Shown in pieces: positions 37,448 to 51,063 of a stretch of DNA of 64,000 nt. Both the position numbers and the translations under genes were made by a program. The stretch covers positions 682,001 through 746,000 of the forward strand of contig PQWQ01000004.1 in assembly GCA_002943765.1 (NCBI GenBank), read 5' to 3'. Source of the DNA: Psoroptes ovis. Its lineage: Eukaryota > Arthropoda > Arachnida > Sarcoptiformes > Psoroptidae. The number at the start of each line of letters is the position of its first letter. Positions within the stretch are counted from its first letter, which is position 1. Under the pieces are notes generated by a model that was not told the origin of the DNA, did not search any database, and was given only the letters and a program-made list of their open reading frames with translations.

Positions 37448-40400
37448 TCAAAATTTATGTGTATTCAACGTCTTCAAACCGGTCAAAATATTAATCAAAG
37501 ATTTAAAATTTGTCAACAAACGATTACGTGAAATTAGATTCGAATTAAATTGATGATTATTGTTTCGTTTGGTATCAATTGAATTCAGCTGTATGAGCGG
37601 TAATAATGTTGACATGATTGATTGTTTCAACGACGGTGATGATGATGATGATGATAAAAATGGCTGTTTAACAATACCAATATTATTTAACAATTCATAA
37701 TCAAATCCAGTTATTTGACGTTTATTTAAATTATTAATGTAATTCAAGTCATCATGGATTATTGGGCTGATTAATGGTGGTACCACGGCTGTTGCTGGGG
37801 CTGGGGATGGTAGCTTTTTCATTATCACTATTTTCGGCTGATTATTTGTCGATTCTAGTATTAATTCATCGTTGAGACTATTGTTATTTATGGGGGTTTT
37901 GGCAACAAATTTTTTCCTCTGCTTCTCTTCAGTGTCATTATTCGCATTCAAATTCATATTCATCAAGGATAATTGTTTCATTATTTGATCTCTCGACGAT
38001 TGATAATCAGAATATGATTTACGATTATCGATCATCAGCGGTGATTGTTTCGATGTTTTCTGCTGTTGCTGCTGCTGTTGAAGCTGCTGCTGCTTTTGAA
38101 ATGTTTGTATCAAATAATCAATCAATGATTTTTGTATTAAATCCGTCGATATTAATGGATTTAATTGATTATTTTCATTACTAACAGGATTATTAGCCTT
38201 TGTTGTTGCTGTTGTTGTTGTTGTTGATGAGGGTGTAAAGATTATAGATTTCTTACGTTTATCATTATTAGGGCTATTGTTATCATCGTTCATCATTTGA
38301 TGATCAACATTTTTTACATGTGTTTGTATTGCATTAAATAAACCAGTTATCGATAATAATTCACCAAGTTTGCTTAAACGATATGGATGTCCAGTTGTTT
38401 TATCAATTACGGATAATATTGATTTATGTATTGGCGATGATTTTAAATTATTTTGTTGTTTATGTTGTTGCTGGTCATTATCATTATCATTATTATTATG
38501 ATCATCATTAATCATACTTGTCGTTTTATTTGATTGGTGTTTATTATTACCATTATCATCGGTGTTTTTAATATTTTTATCAAATTGTTGTTGTCGTTGT
38601 TGTATGGCCGGATAATCGATTAATGCACTATTCAATGCTATGATACGATCACGATCATAATATTCTTCAAATGGATCATTATTATTATGATTATTCTGTT
38701 TTTGTGTTGATGATTGCAATAAAATTGATGCCAATGATGGTGATGATAATAATGGCAATGATGATGGTGTCGATTTATTTATTTGTATTTGATTATATGA
38801 ATTTTTCTCACGATAAATTGATGGCCGTCGAGTTGTTGCAATGGTTGACAATGTTGACATTGTTTTCAATGGTTTCAGTTGTTGTTGTAGCTCGAAATTA
38901 TCAACATTATTATCATTACTATTATCAAAATTATTTAAATCATTTGATTCAATGAAATTATTATTATGAATATTATTATTAGAAGAATAATAATCATTAT
39001 GATGATCATGATCATTCAATGATGATGATAATGATAATGATTGTTTATTTTGTTTAGGTCGCTGTCTTGGCATACCAAAATAATATTTCGATTGTTTCGA
39101 TTCATGTGTATTCATCATTGATTCTTGATTATTATTATGATTATCTTTATCATCATCATCATTGAATGATGACAATGATAATGGTGGTAGCGGTATTATT
39201 TGTTTATTTTGTCTATGTTTATGATGATGCTTTTTATGATTTCGTTGCTGATGCTGATGTTGTCCATGATTGATCAACATCATAGGTACACTATAACGAT
39301 TAATAGTTTTTTGTTTTTGTTTTTGCTGTTGTAATACATCAATCATTGATTGTAAAAATGGATCAATCGTCGATGATGATGATGATGGTGGTGGTACCTG
39401 ATGCATATTCAAATCTAAATTTGCCACATTTGATTGTATTTGATCATTTAAATATGTATTTTTTGATAACAATTGATTAGCTGTGGATTCTGTTGGCCGA
39501 AGCTTAAATGGTTTAAATAATAATTTTTTATCATTATCATCATGATCATCAAAATTATCGAAGGTAGATGATGACGATGATGATGGTGATGATAATGATG
39601 GCCAAAATGTCAGGGGTTTTGATTGTTTCATTTGTTGTTGCTGCTGCTGTTGAAGCTGAAATTGATTTTGATTATTTTGATGATTTAAATTCAAATCATT
39701 ACGTATTACATTCATTGCTTGCTGTAAATCATTAATTTCAGTTTTATCCGGTGTATATGTTTGTATATAATGTCTAACGATTGTATATGGATTATCATTG
39801 AAAATATTTTCATTATTATTAATACGATCATGGTTATTGTTATAATTGTAATTATTATTATTATTTATATTATCATTACTATTATGATGATTATTATTTC
39901 CGAAAAAATCCGATTCCGTATTCATCATCATCATCATTGACATTAAATCTTCATTATTATTATTATTATTATTATTATCTTCATTATGATTATTCATATT
40001 ATTATTATTATTATTATTTATATGAATATTTTCATTATTCATCATCATCGATGATGATGATTGTTCATTAAAATTTAATGTATTTAAATTAATATCATCA
40101 TTATTATTATTATTATTGGTGGTATGTGTATGAAAATTATTAAATTCATATTGATAATGTGATGGATGTTGTTCATCAAAATAATTATATTGTTGCGGTT
40201 TATTTCGTTGATGATTATGATTATTATTAGATGGATGAATTATTGGCTGTTTCGTTGGTGGTTGTCGATGTCGTTGTGGCGGTGGCTGCAGTTGTTGTTG
40301 TTGTCGATAATTATTGATAGGAATCGCATTATATTTCTGTATAAATTCCATCAATGGTTCTGGATATTCAGGGTTATTGATTGCTGGTGGTTTCAGCTTC

Positions 40401-43208
40401 GGCTGCTGTGGTTGCTGCTTTTTTGGTTGAGGTTTTGCCGACAACTCTTTGGGAACATCTAGGGTTCAAAGGGGAAAAAATTTGCATTTATTTCGATTTT
40501 TTTCTTGGTTCAAATATAAAATCTTACGTTCATGATAATTAAACTGGGGATGTCTTGTTGGCTGTTTCGATTGCGTCAATGCCGATTGTGGCTGTGTTTT
40601 TTTCACTGTAGTCGATGGCATCGTTGTCTTAACAATCGATGGTGGCTCTAAATCTTGTATTTGTTGATGTACAACTGGTGTACTATTACGCAATACAATG
40701 AATTTATTTTCAATCGTAACAAATACTTCTGGTGGTGGTGTTGTTGATGCTGTTATTGATATTGTGGGCGTGAATTTTGTTGTTGTCAATGGTTTCGATG
40801 TTGATGCAGTTGTTGGCGTAATAACAATCGGTATCGTATGCTTTTGTTGATGATTAAATTGTTTTAATTTATTATTATTGAATATATGAATGTTTTGCAA
40901 CGGCGATGATGATGGAGGTGATGATAATGTTTTCATTGTATTCAAAGGATTATTATTGAGTTGTATTGGTGATGATTGATTGATGATTGTCGATAATTTT
41001 TTATTCGATTGTTTCGGCGCGTTTCTATTTCGATAAAGTTCATTAATCATATTGAATTTTTTATCAAATGTTTCACGTAAATTCATCACCGATGTTTGTT
41101 CGTAATTTTTTGGCGATACTGTCGTCGTCATTGATTGTGTTTTCGGCGATGTTGTTGTCAGTAATAAATTTGATATTAATGAATAATCGAATGGTGGTGG
41201 TTCCAATATTTTTGGATTTATTTCAAACGGTATCGCGGATGATATTAATGATGATGATGAATTATTTCTTATTTTTATTGGTTTAATTATTTCCGCAGGT
41301 AAGTAAACTGGTGCTGATGATTGTTGTGTTGTAGTTGATTGATATATCGCGGGCGCCATTGTTGTTGTCGTCGTTGTTGTGCTTGTTGTTGTTGTTGTTG
41401 TTGTTGTGGAAGGCATTCTAGGAACCAAAGTAGTTTTCGATGTCGATGTTGATGTTCTCATATGATAGGGACGCCATTTAATTTCGGGATAATTTTGTTT
41501 CGATTTCATTGTATATTTTGGCCGATTGATTCGTTGCATAGTGAATGAATCATTTTCGGTTGAATTTAATAATTTTTCCGTTGTTTCGGTTGTTGTTGTT
41601 GTTGCTGGGGTTGTAGTGGACATTGTTGTCGTTGATGGTGTTTGAATACGATTTTTCCATGAATATTTCCCGTGATTCATTTGATTATTATGACTGGGTG
41701 AACGAAATAATGGTTTGGTTGTCGTATAAACTGGTGCCGGTGATTGTTCAACCATATTTGATGGATATGTTGTTGTTGTTGTTGTGGTCGTTGTAGAAGT
41801 TGTCGTGGTCGTCGAAGTGGTCGAAGATGTTGAATTAAATAATCTAGATTTATTATAACGTTGCCGTAGATAATCGATACGATTTTTATCACGTGTAACC
41901 GGTGTAATTGACTGAGGTTCAGCTGCCATTACTGGAATCGGTGACGGTGTTGTGGTCGTTGTGGTTGTTGATGTAGTTGATGTTGTCGTAGACATTTTAG
42001 ACCTACCATCTTTATCTTCCTTGTGGTCGGAATTTTTACGACCAATTTTTGCTCCAAATTCATATTTAGGTTGATCTTTTGTTTATGAGTGGAAAGGAAA
42101 AAAAATTCAATTCAATTTGAGTGAGGGTTATAACCTTTGAAAATACTTGAAAAATTCAGAAAAATTCAAGGAAAAACTCACCTGTATCCGATTCACTCTT
42201 AGGACTTTGATTATTTCCATTATTCTTATTACTATTATCATTATCCGAATTGATCATCGTTGGTTTTAAACTATCAAGTTTTTTACTGTATTCAAAAAAT
42301 ACACCTGGCGAAGTGAAATCATCATCATGATTATTATTCAATTCATTATCATCACCAGCACCAATTAATGGTAATGATTGCTGCTGCTGCTGCTGCTGCT
42401 GATGTTCATGATCATAATGAATCGATGTTACGGCTTTACCATTGATTACAGTTATTTCACCATTTGGTGATGTTTTTACTTTTGGATTTGGAAATTTTAA
42501 GGATAAGAGAATGAATTGATAATGAATTAATTAATGTCTTTAATATTTCACCCTTTTAAATAAACCAAATAATTCAAATTACATACCATTAATTGGTGAT
42601 ATAAATTTATGTGTAAAATCAGTAAAATTTGGCTGCATTGTTGATGATAATAATGATGATGCTGCTGCTGAAGAAACTGATGATGATGATGATGATGGTA
42701 TTAATGGCAATGTATGACGATGATTATGATAATTATTATTATCATTATGATTGAATGAATGTTCATGAAAATTATTTTGAAAAAAATAATTTTCCAATAT
42801 CTGCTGCTGTTGTTGATTCAATGTTGTCGATGTTGATAATAATGATGAAAATGATGATGAAGGTGTTGTCGATGTTGTCGTTGTTGATGATGATGATGAT
42901 GATGGTTTTTGGCGACAATTTCTAGTGGTGGACGATTCATTTCTATTATTTCGATCAGTGTCATTCAAATCACATCCATTTCCATCTTGTTCGCTGCTTG
43001 CTATAGTTGTGGTCGATGATGATGTATTTATTGATGATGCTGAATATGATGGTATTAATCGATGATTCAATAAAAATGATGTATCATATTCATTATGATT
43101 ATTATGATTTTCACATTGAATGAATGTGTTTGATATTATTATCAACAGTGATAATAATTGAATAATTATCAATGATAATTTCGATGAATAATGGTCGAAT
43201 TTGGCCAT
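37448..43208 (-). CDS. very large secreted mucin-like Asn/Gln/Thr-rich protein
   Basis: Four exons on the minus strand, complement 42587-43208, 42182-42478, 40528-42075 and 37448-40458, with phases that agree and a total of 1,826 codons (1,825 residues plus stop). The start (MAKFDHYSSKLSLIIIQ, hydrophobic to about residue 31) is a signal peptide. Exon 3 is Thr/Ser/Pro-rich with poly-Thr runs (mucin-like, likely O-glycosylated). Exon 4 is dominated by poly-Asn, poly-Gln, His and Ser runs. Less biased segments in exon 4 may be structured: NPYTIVRHYIQTYTPDKTEI, LLSITGLFNAIQTHVKN, LIQKSLIDYLIQTFQ, and the C-terminus LLTNFKSLINILTGLKTL. No known domain is recognised. The introns are 70-110 bases. 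A matrix, cuticle, silk-like or mucus role is inference only. The gene model is well supported by uninterrupted frames over more than 5 kb. Confidence 0.8.
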
Positions 43209-44788
43209 TTTTAATGCTGCTATTTATTTATTCATTTACTTACACCTGATTGTTCATCGAAATCAGAAGATTGAAATCAGAAAATGAAATTTAAAAAATG
43301 AACGGATGATGCACAGGTGAACTTTTCGAACAAACGCGAATCAAATACACACAAATCAAACATCAAAAGTCAAGTTTAAAAATTGATGAAAAATGAATTT
43401 CAAATTTCAATTTGAGTTTTTAACAAATTTTAAATAAAACACAGTCAAAACACAGAGAAATTTCTTGTTGAATTTTATTTCTCCACATAAATTCAAATTA
43501 AACAAATGAGAAAACAATTATTTTGATTTATTTTCAATTATTTTTGCACGTTCAACAATGATAATTTCAATGATAATGACAATAATATTGAAGATGATTT
43601 TGAATTGATTTCGTTGTTTCGTTTGTTGACCACATCAGCAACAACAGCAATAACATTTAAAATTATTTGTATCATCATTCTTATTATTATTATTATTATT
43701 ATTGTAATAATTCATTTGTGGCAAATAATATTAAATAATAAGGTGAAATTGGACGAAAAATTTTCATGTCATTTCGAATTTTCATGTTTTTCATCAATGA
43801 ATTTGCATATTTTTCATACAAACAAGAAACAATCAATCATGAATTTTATTTATATTATTTGTTTGTATTATTCAAGTGAAATACACTGAAATATTGTGAT
43901 GAAATGCAATAATAAAATAGTTTTAAGTTCAAATATAGTTCAAATATAATTGAAATGAATTAATGAATCATAACAATAATGATGATGATGATGATGAATG
44001 AATGATGTTTCAAAATTTTTTCAAAATTTTCAATTTTCAAATATTCAATCTTCAATCTTCATATTATTCATTATTCATTATTCAGCTGCTTCTTGAATTG
44101 AAAATCAATTGATTGATTCATTGGAATAGTAGGTGGACTATTATTTTTATTTTCATTATTATCAATATTTGATTTTATCATTATTTCATTTCATTATTTC
44201 ATTTCATTATTTCATTTCATTATTTATTATTATCGATCTATAAAATTTATCAAAATTAATTTATGCAATCATTTCGCATTTCATTGCTTGCTCGTTTGGC
44301 TCTGAATTAATTTGATTTAAAATTTGAAAAAATTGAATTAATTTAAATTGATTGACTTATTAAATCATAAGATTTCATGAAATTCATTGAAAAATCATAA
44401 AATTCTTGATTCAAATTTTTAATCCAATTTATGTCACTTGTTAGTGAACGAATCAATATCGTGTTCACACACATGTACACACACACACACTTGTCAAAAT
44501 AATTTTGACTGATTTCATTGAATCACATTTCATTGAATCAATGAATGAATGAATGTCAAAAAACTATCCGAAAAAAAAGCACCATAAAAACCGTGTTCAT
44601 GTTCATCATTGGTTTCTGTGTTTTGCGAACAAATCAACATACACACATATTCAAAATGAATTGTTTTATATTTTTCTCTGATAATAATATTATATCGTAT
44701 AGTATCTTTATTTTTTCTGGTATTATCATTAGTGATTATTATTATTTTGATTATTTTTGTTTCAATTTTTAAATTTTTTTTCTTTTCC

Positions 44789-44812
44789 AAAAAAAAAAAA
44801 AAAAAAAAAAAA
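44789..44812. repeat. 24-base A run
   Basis: Uninterrupted A tract after TTCTTTTCC; simple repeat. Confidence 0.85.
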
Positions 44813-45090
44813 CAAGAAAACAACCAATGAACATCCAAAATGAGAGAAATTGATTCTATCTATCTATCATCAATTCATCAATTCTCAGTTCATGAACAAT
44901 TGAAAATTGTAAAATAAATAAATAAATAAATAATTTCAATTATCATTTTTTTTCTTATTTTCATTCATTCATATATATTTATATGAAATCAATGGTAATT
45001 TATGAAAGTTTTTCAAAGAGAAATATTTTTCAATTTCTCAAAGAGAAAATTATTTTCTTTACCATTTTTCTGGTAAATTTTTATTTTGTA

Positions 45091-45173
45091 TTAGGTTGTC
45101 CGAAAAGTTCGGGTCGATTTTCATTGAACAATTCTATAGTGATTAATCGGCAAGAACTTTTCGGACAATCTAA
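45091..45173. mobile_element. mariner-type MITE, family B
   Basis: 83 bp between TA dinucleotides. Ends TTAGGTTGTCCG and CGGACAATCTAA; centre TTTCATTGAACAATTCTATA. Confidence 0.87.
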
Positions 45174-45942
45174 TATTATTGTATGTGGAGCACAATTGTG
45201 ATTCTCAAAACCTTTGAAAATTCAAATTCATTCATTCATTCATTCATTCATTTGACCAGAAAAATAGAATAAAATAATCAACAACCAATTCGTTATTATT
45301 TGGTTGTTATATTATGTATGATCTAAGAAGGATAATAATGATGAAAATGAGACAGAAAAAAAAAGGTTGAAACTATTTATGAAAAATTATTTGTTTGTTT
45401 GTTCGTTATTTTGTGTGTATGAGTATGTCAGTGTGCAATTTGTGTGTGTGTGTGTGTAATCTGTGTATGAAAGCATAATTGATTGTAATATTATTGAAAT
45501 TGTTTCATTTGTATTAATGGAAATACTGAGAGAATCAATTGAAAATTTCATTAATTCCATTAATGAAATTTGAAAGTTGTTTGATTTTCTTTATTCTAAA
45601 ATATTTATCCAATATTTTCAATTGATCTTATTGATTTTCAGCTGCTTTTAATATTTATTCATTTCCATTTTTCTAATCGTTTTTTTCTGGTTTTTTATTG
45701 GCCAAAATACATGTTTCATTATAATCATTATTATTGTTATTATTAGAATGACTATTATTGATTGTTGACATCGATTTGTTGCTGTTGTAGCCATTGTTAA
45801 TATATATTTCGTATCACTAATCTTTTTTCCCGAATAAGAAATTGAAAATTGAACGAAATCTATTCATTTATTTATTGATATATATTTATAGCCCGTTCCT
45901 AGCTCTACATATATTAAATGATATTGAAAAAAAAATAAAATA

Positions 45943-46024
45943 TTAGGTTGTCCGATAAATTCTTGCCGATTTTCTCATAATTCCCTACGATATAATCGGC
46001 GAAAACTTTTCGGACGACCTTTAA
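45943..46024. mobile_element. mariner-type MITE, family A (reverse)
   Basis: 82 bp between TA dinucleotides. Ends TTAGGTTGTCCG and CGGACGACCTTTAA; centre CATAATTCCCTACGATATAA, the exact reverse of the family A core. Confidence 0.88.
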
Positions 46025-46854
46025 TAATTTAGTTCAAAACATATGGGATATGTATTCATTCATTCCATATTCATTCATTGATTCGCCAATATTTCGTGAT
46101 CAAGAATCGATCAATTGTTTAATGATTGGCTGAATTGAAACGAAATAAAATAAAATGAATGAATGAAATGAGCTGAAATATGAAACAAATGAAATATGAA
46201 CAAATGAAAAACAATAATACAAAATGATCAACGACAAACGATCTCGATGAACAAACTACGAACAAATAGTCAAAGAAAAAGGAATGAATGAATGAATGAT
46301 TTATTAAAAGATATCAATCATTATTTATAAAACTTCTATCATTATTATAACTATTACTAGTATCGAAATTATGAAAACAAAACAAGCAAAAAAAAACTAA
46401 GAGGAGACCAAAATTGTGTCAATGATGATGATGATGATGATAATGAAATAATGATCAAGACATAAGTAGAAGACAAAATTAAGAAAAAACTTAAGAAAAA
46501 ACAAAAAATCTAATAATGAATTGACTGATCAACAACAACAACAACAATGATTGTCAATTGTCATTCACACACACACACAGAAATATTAAATGACAATGAA
46601 TTTCTTTCATTTTCTTAAGAAAACATATTTAAGATAAAGATAAAATTAAGCGGAACAAAATGAAATCATTATTTCTGTGTGCTGCTTGTTTGTTTGTTTG
46701 TTGTTAAGATTATTATTATTATTATTATTATTCGAAAACAATTATTTCTATATTTATAATACTAAATAATCATATTTAAACTGATAAATGTTTTTTTTTA
46801 GTTTATATGAACACCAATACCAATTGATTCATTGAATTAAGATTCAGTAATATT

Positions 46855-46894
46855 TTAGCTCATCGAAGAGGTACCAAAATGGCCTGAAGAAGAG
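46855..46894 (-). CDS. possible terminal exon, minus strand
   Basis: On the minus strand a strong pyrimidine tract (CCCCTACCTCTCCCCCAG) precedes 40 bases: one base completing a codon, then 13 codons ending FGTSSMS and TAA. A second AG eleven bases further in (CTTCTTCAG) would give a shorter exon. The island is conspicuously G/C-rich compared with kilobases around it. The upstream exon is not identified. Confidence 0.33.
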
Positions 46895-48074
46895 CTGGGG
46901 GAGAGGTAGGGGATAAACAAGGGAGAATGAATTAACGATAAACTTTTAAGATGAAACGATATCGAATCAAGTTTATTGGAAACGTTTATTCAGATTATTG
47001 AATTGAGTTTGTCGAGATTATTGAATTAATTGAAACAAAATGAATTGAATCAAACAAATCCAAGAAATCATTTCTTATGATGATGATGATGATGATGAAT
47101 TATTTCTCCATTATTTTCCATAATTTGTTCATAATAAGATTATGGGTGATTAATGTGATCTCTAAGGTAATCTCTATCTCTTACTAGAATTACAATTATT
47201 ATTATTTATTATTATCAATGCTTCAATTGTTTATTGGTGACATTATTATTATTATTATTCACTGTTATTATTTATGAAATGAATGCACACATATGCAACC
47301 ACTAAGCGTGAAAATGTATTCATTTCTTTCGACATTTTTTTGGATGATGAAAAGAAATCCTTAAGAAAAATTTCTTAAGAAAAATGAATCTAGATTATGA
47401 TCATATTACTGTCTTTGTATTCATATTTTTGTATTTTTTTTGAAGGGTGTATTTGTGTCGTGTTCATCGCAATAATATTAAGCATTTTTGGCGATATTTT
47501 GAATTGAATTAATCCAAGAGAAATTGAATAAAGGATTTGAAATTGAAATTTTTGAAAATCTCAAATACCTTTAAATGAAAATTCACGATCTCATTGAAAT
47601 ATAATTGTTTATAAAATTGAATAATTTGATTTTCCGAAAAAAATGAAAAATGAAATTAAATAAATTAAGTTTGAAAATTGATTCAAGATTGATGATATTT
47701 GAGACATAATTATCATCATCTTATCTTATCTTGATTATCTTAACATCGTTTGTAGACTACAAATCAATTTTTTTTTTTTGAAATTAAACTCTCATCAACT
47801 TTGGATTGAAAACTAAATCAATTCTTCTAGATATTCAATTGTAAATTGATCAATTAATAATGATGATCATCATAATAATTCAATGATTTAGATTTTTTTT
47901 TCGAAACGTTTCTACTTATTTTTTTCTAAGAATCATCTAAGAAATGATCAAGATTTCATTCAATTCAATTATAATGATGATTTTCAATTACATTTCTTAA
48001 CATTTCTTAACATTTTCTTGATTTTATATTTCATTATTTTTCGTACGCTGATCATACATCATTGTGATGTTTGT

Positions 48075-48141
48075 CTACCAACCTTCAAGATCCATTACCA
48101 ATGGTTCACGATTAAACGATGATGTACAGTTCATATAATGA
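48075..48141 (-). CDS. possible terminal exon, minus strand
   Basis: A TTTTTTTTTTCAAAG acceptor on the minus strand is followed by one base and 22 codons (NREPLVMDLEGW near the end) to TAG. A weak donor (GAAG^GTTGGT) lies just before the stop. Entry phase is the same as for the candidate exons at 46855 and 51064, consistent with alternative 3' ends of one gene. Confidence 0.35.
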
Positions 48142-48159
48142 CTTTGAAAAAAAAAATGT

Positions 48160-48238
48160 TTGAGTTGTCCGGAAAATTATATCAATATTTCATTGATTTC
48201 TCCTTTGAAAATTGGCCAGAACTTTCCGGACAACCCAA
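48160..48238. mobile_element. degenerate MITE
   Basis: 79 bp with clear ends (TTGAGTTGTCCGG, CCGGACAACCCAA) but an altered interior (ATCAATATTTCATTGATTTC). TA flanks have been lost. Confidence 0.7.
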
Positions 48239-48573
48239 AAAACTATAACCCAACAACAATAATGACTTATGAACAATAAATGAAAACAAAACAAAGAGCA
48301 GAAAAACGTGCACTAAATTTTAAAATAATTGAAAAATATAATTTTATTTGAAAATCTATTGTCAATCTTGGACAATAATAATAATAATAATTTTCAATAT
48401 TTTGGTATTTGTGTTCAAATCAAATGATTCTATCATGATTTGGGCCAAAATAAAATATTTTTCATTTTTTAAAAATTATCATTGTTACTATTATTATCAT
48501 CTTCATCTCGATCATCATCCGAAGAAGAAGCAGAAATATTTGTCCAAATTCATTGCCAAACCAAATAAAACTA

Positions 48574-48611
48574 TTAGATTGTCCCATAAGTTCTTGCCGT
48601 TTTTCAAATAT
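48574..48611. mobile_element. half MITE, family C
   Basis: TTAGATTGTCCCATAAGTTC and TTGCCGTTTTTCAAATATTC match the left half of a family C element after a TA. The right half is missing; the sequence passes directly into a TCATTTAT repeat. Confidence 0.7.
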
Positions 48612-48838
48612 TCATTTATTCATTTATCAATAATCTTCATTGTTCAAATGATGATGATGATCAATGATGATCAATGAATTTCAATTTGGTCATCCATTTG
48701 TTTCATTTGTTCGATTCAATTCACTTCAATTCAATTTCATTCATTCCATTCATTTTTTGATAGGGGGTTTCATGGTCAGATTGGTATAATTTGTATATGA
48801 AAACAAATCCAACCTATAGGCTAAAAAAAACAAATATA

Positions 48839-48918
48839 TTAGATTGTCCGAAAAGTTCTTGCCGATTTTCTTATGATTTTCTATGATATAATCGGCAGAA
48901 ACTTTTCGGACAACCTCA
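48839..48918. mobile_element. mariner-type MITE, family A (reverse)
   Basis: 80 bp between TA dinucleotides. Ends TTAGATTGTCCG and CGGACAACCTCA; centre TTTTCTATGATATAATCGGC. Confidence 0.87.
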
Positions 48919-49828
48919 TATATGTTCAAAGATGTATTTGGTTCATTTGTTTGATCTCATTTGGTTTGATATGAATTCAAATTGACATATTATACATAAT
49001 TATATATGGAAATATATTACAAAAATTGAATATAAATCAAAATTTTTCAATTTGAAAATTGAAAAATAATATTCAAACAATCGATTATTAAGGATTGAAA
49101 CATTGATTTTTTTTTCGATTTTTCATTTGAAATATTTGACATAAATCTTGACGATGATGATCCATTAATGCATTTGATGTTTGAATTTGAATTTTAAATT
49201 GAATTTAAATTCAATAAATCGTCTTTATTATTATTGTTATAAGTATTTATCCGCATCTTTATTCGATATTATTTCGGGTTCATTTTCGATGAATTATTGT
49301 ATGTTTGCATATGTCATTATGGTTATGAAATAATGTGAAAAAAATGTGGAAAAAATATTGGAATAAAGAAATCAAGGATTTAAGATTTGAATTAGTTTGT
49401 TTTGTTTATTTTGTTTGGAAAAGTTTTCTCAGTATTTTCTTTTGGTTTATTATTCATTTCTTATGCATATTTTCTTTATGACATTTTCATGTCAAATATT
49501 GTTTTTTACTTGTATAAGAATCCGGTTTTTTGAAAAAACAAAATGTCCGAAATTTCTATTTTGTTTACTTTTGATAATTCGTTTCTGTATTCGATGAATG
49601 AACAAAGCAGTAATTCGATATTAACAAAATCTGGTGATTTAGTAAACAATCGAAATTTATTGTTTAATCGATAATTTAAAAGCATAATTTTCAAATGTTC
49701 AGTGATAAAATCAGTGAAATTTCATTGTTTTATTTGATTAGAAATGGTCATTTCTCGAAATCTTACAAAACAATAATAAGAAAGCTAATTGATTAAGTAA
49801 TATTAACTATGAAATTGAATTTTATTTC

Positions 49829-50232
49829 GTATTTTTTCGGTCCTCCTTGAGTTCGTAAACCACCTTATTAATTAGCGAGGTGAATATTTAAATATTTGCA
49901 TCCGAATACTCGATAAACGCCGGATAAATATTGACCAAAATAAATAAATGAATAAATAAACAATCAAATCAAGCGAGAATATGTCAAAGGGTGTGCTTGG
50001 AAAAATCAAAAGCACTTTCAAGATTTTCTTCGCGGATTATTTTTCCTTAAAATTAAAATACCAACGGATGTAATTATTTCTTTAATAATTACTATTATTA
50101 CTTTTTAAATCCATAAATGACCATAAATGTCTTCAAAATACAATCTGTTAAATCGACCATTCATATATGTTCGGTTATTAATTGATTTAGATCCGCTTTT
50201 CTTCCAAATTAGATTAGTCTTAAAACCCATTT
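49829..50232 (-). other. island with coding-like fragments, minus strand
   Basis: Three short open pieces lie in succession on the minus strand: complement 50105-50232 (after CTATTAAG; GFKTNLIWKKSG, then MNGRFNRLYFEDIYGHLWI and stop), about complement 49995-50053 (after TTTTAAG; IIREENLESAFDFSKHTL and stop) and about complement 49820-49890 (LINKVVYELKEDRKNTK and stop). The plus strand also has an ATG frame of about 30 codons at 49981. Compositions are more protein-like than the surroundings, but each piece is short enough to arise by chance. It could be a decayed transposon or host gene, or a set of exons. Confidence 0.22.
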
Positions 50233-50471
50233 CTTAATAGAAAATTAAAAAAAATGGAAATTCTTATTTATTATTTCTCAAAAAAAAATTAAATCCAATA
50301 CAAAACACTTGAAAATTATGTTAAACAAATAAACAAACAAACAATAAAGATTATTAATCAGGTCGAATGTATGAAGCGTGGCCAAGAAAAAAAAAACAGA
50401 AAACGAATCATTATCATATTAACGCGATTATTATAAACGATTATCAACAATTGATCATTCGATAATCAATC

Positions 50472-50499
50472 AATCGATCAATCAATTGATTGATCGATT
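50472..50499. repeat. 28-bp perfect palindrome
   Basis: AATCGATCAATCAA followed directly by its complement TTGATTGATCGATT, inside a wider GATAATC...GATTATC inverted repeat. Confidence 0.75.
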
Positions 50500-51063
50500 A
50501 TCAGATGAATTTAAGTAGAGAAATATAAGAAAACAAGGGGGAAAAATCATAATCAATCAAGCGAAATATATATACGATCACACAAACAACAATATCATGT
50601 TTCAAGCGCAAAACAATTCATTTACGCTTATGCATCTGTAAATTCATATATACACACAATCACATGCACACATTTGAACAGTACACACACGCTTAGATCA
50701 TCAATCATTTCTTGGGAAATTTCTCGAGAAAATTACGAGAAAATTTCCGAGAAAAATTGAAACTCTTGATATTTTTTTTTTGCAATTTCATATTCCATAA
50801 TTCACCATTTGATATTTCAAAATTTCAAAACGACGACGACGACAACGACAAACAACACGATCAAACAATTGAAATTTGATCAAAGATGAAGAAGAAAATA
50901 GACTCGAATAATGAATGAATGAATTTAGATTTTGAAAAATTGAAAAATTGATGATGTTTATTCATATTCATTCACATTTATCCAACCGAAAATCATCTAT
51001 TCATATTCATATTCATTGAATTTTCATTGAATTTTCATGTGTGTATCATTCATTTATTCCAAT

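Larger units (their letters stand above)
43209..46854. other. upstream region of the mucin-like gene, then gene-poor DNA
   Basis: The first few hundred bases should hold the promoter and 5' untranslated region of the minus-strand gene. Beyond that are AAT and CATTATTT repeats, a 24-base A run at 44789-44812, CA and GT microsatellites near 44470 and 45440, and MITEs at 45091 and 45943. No gene seen. Confidence 0.5.
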
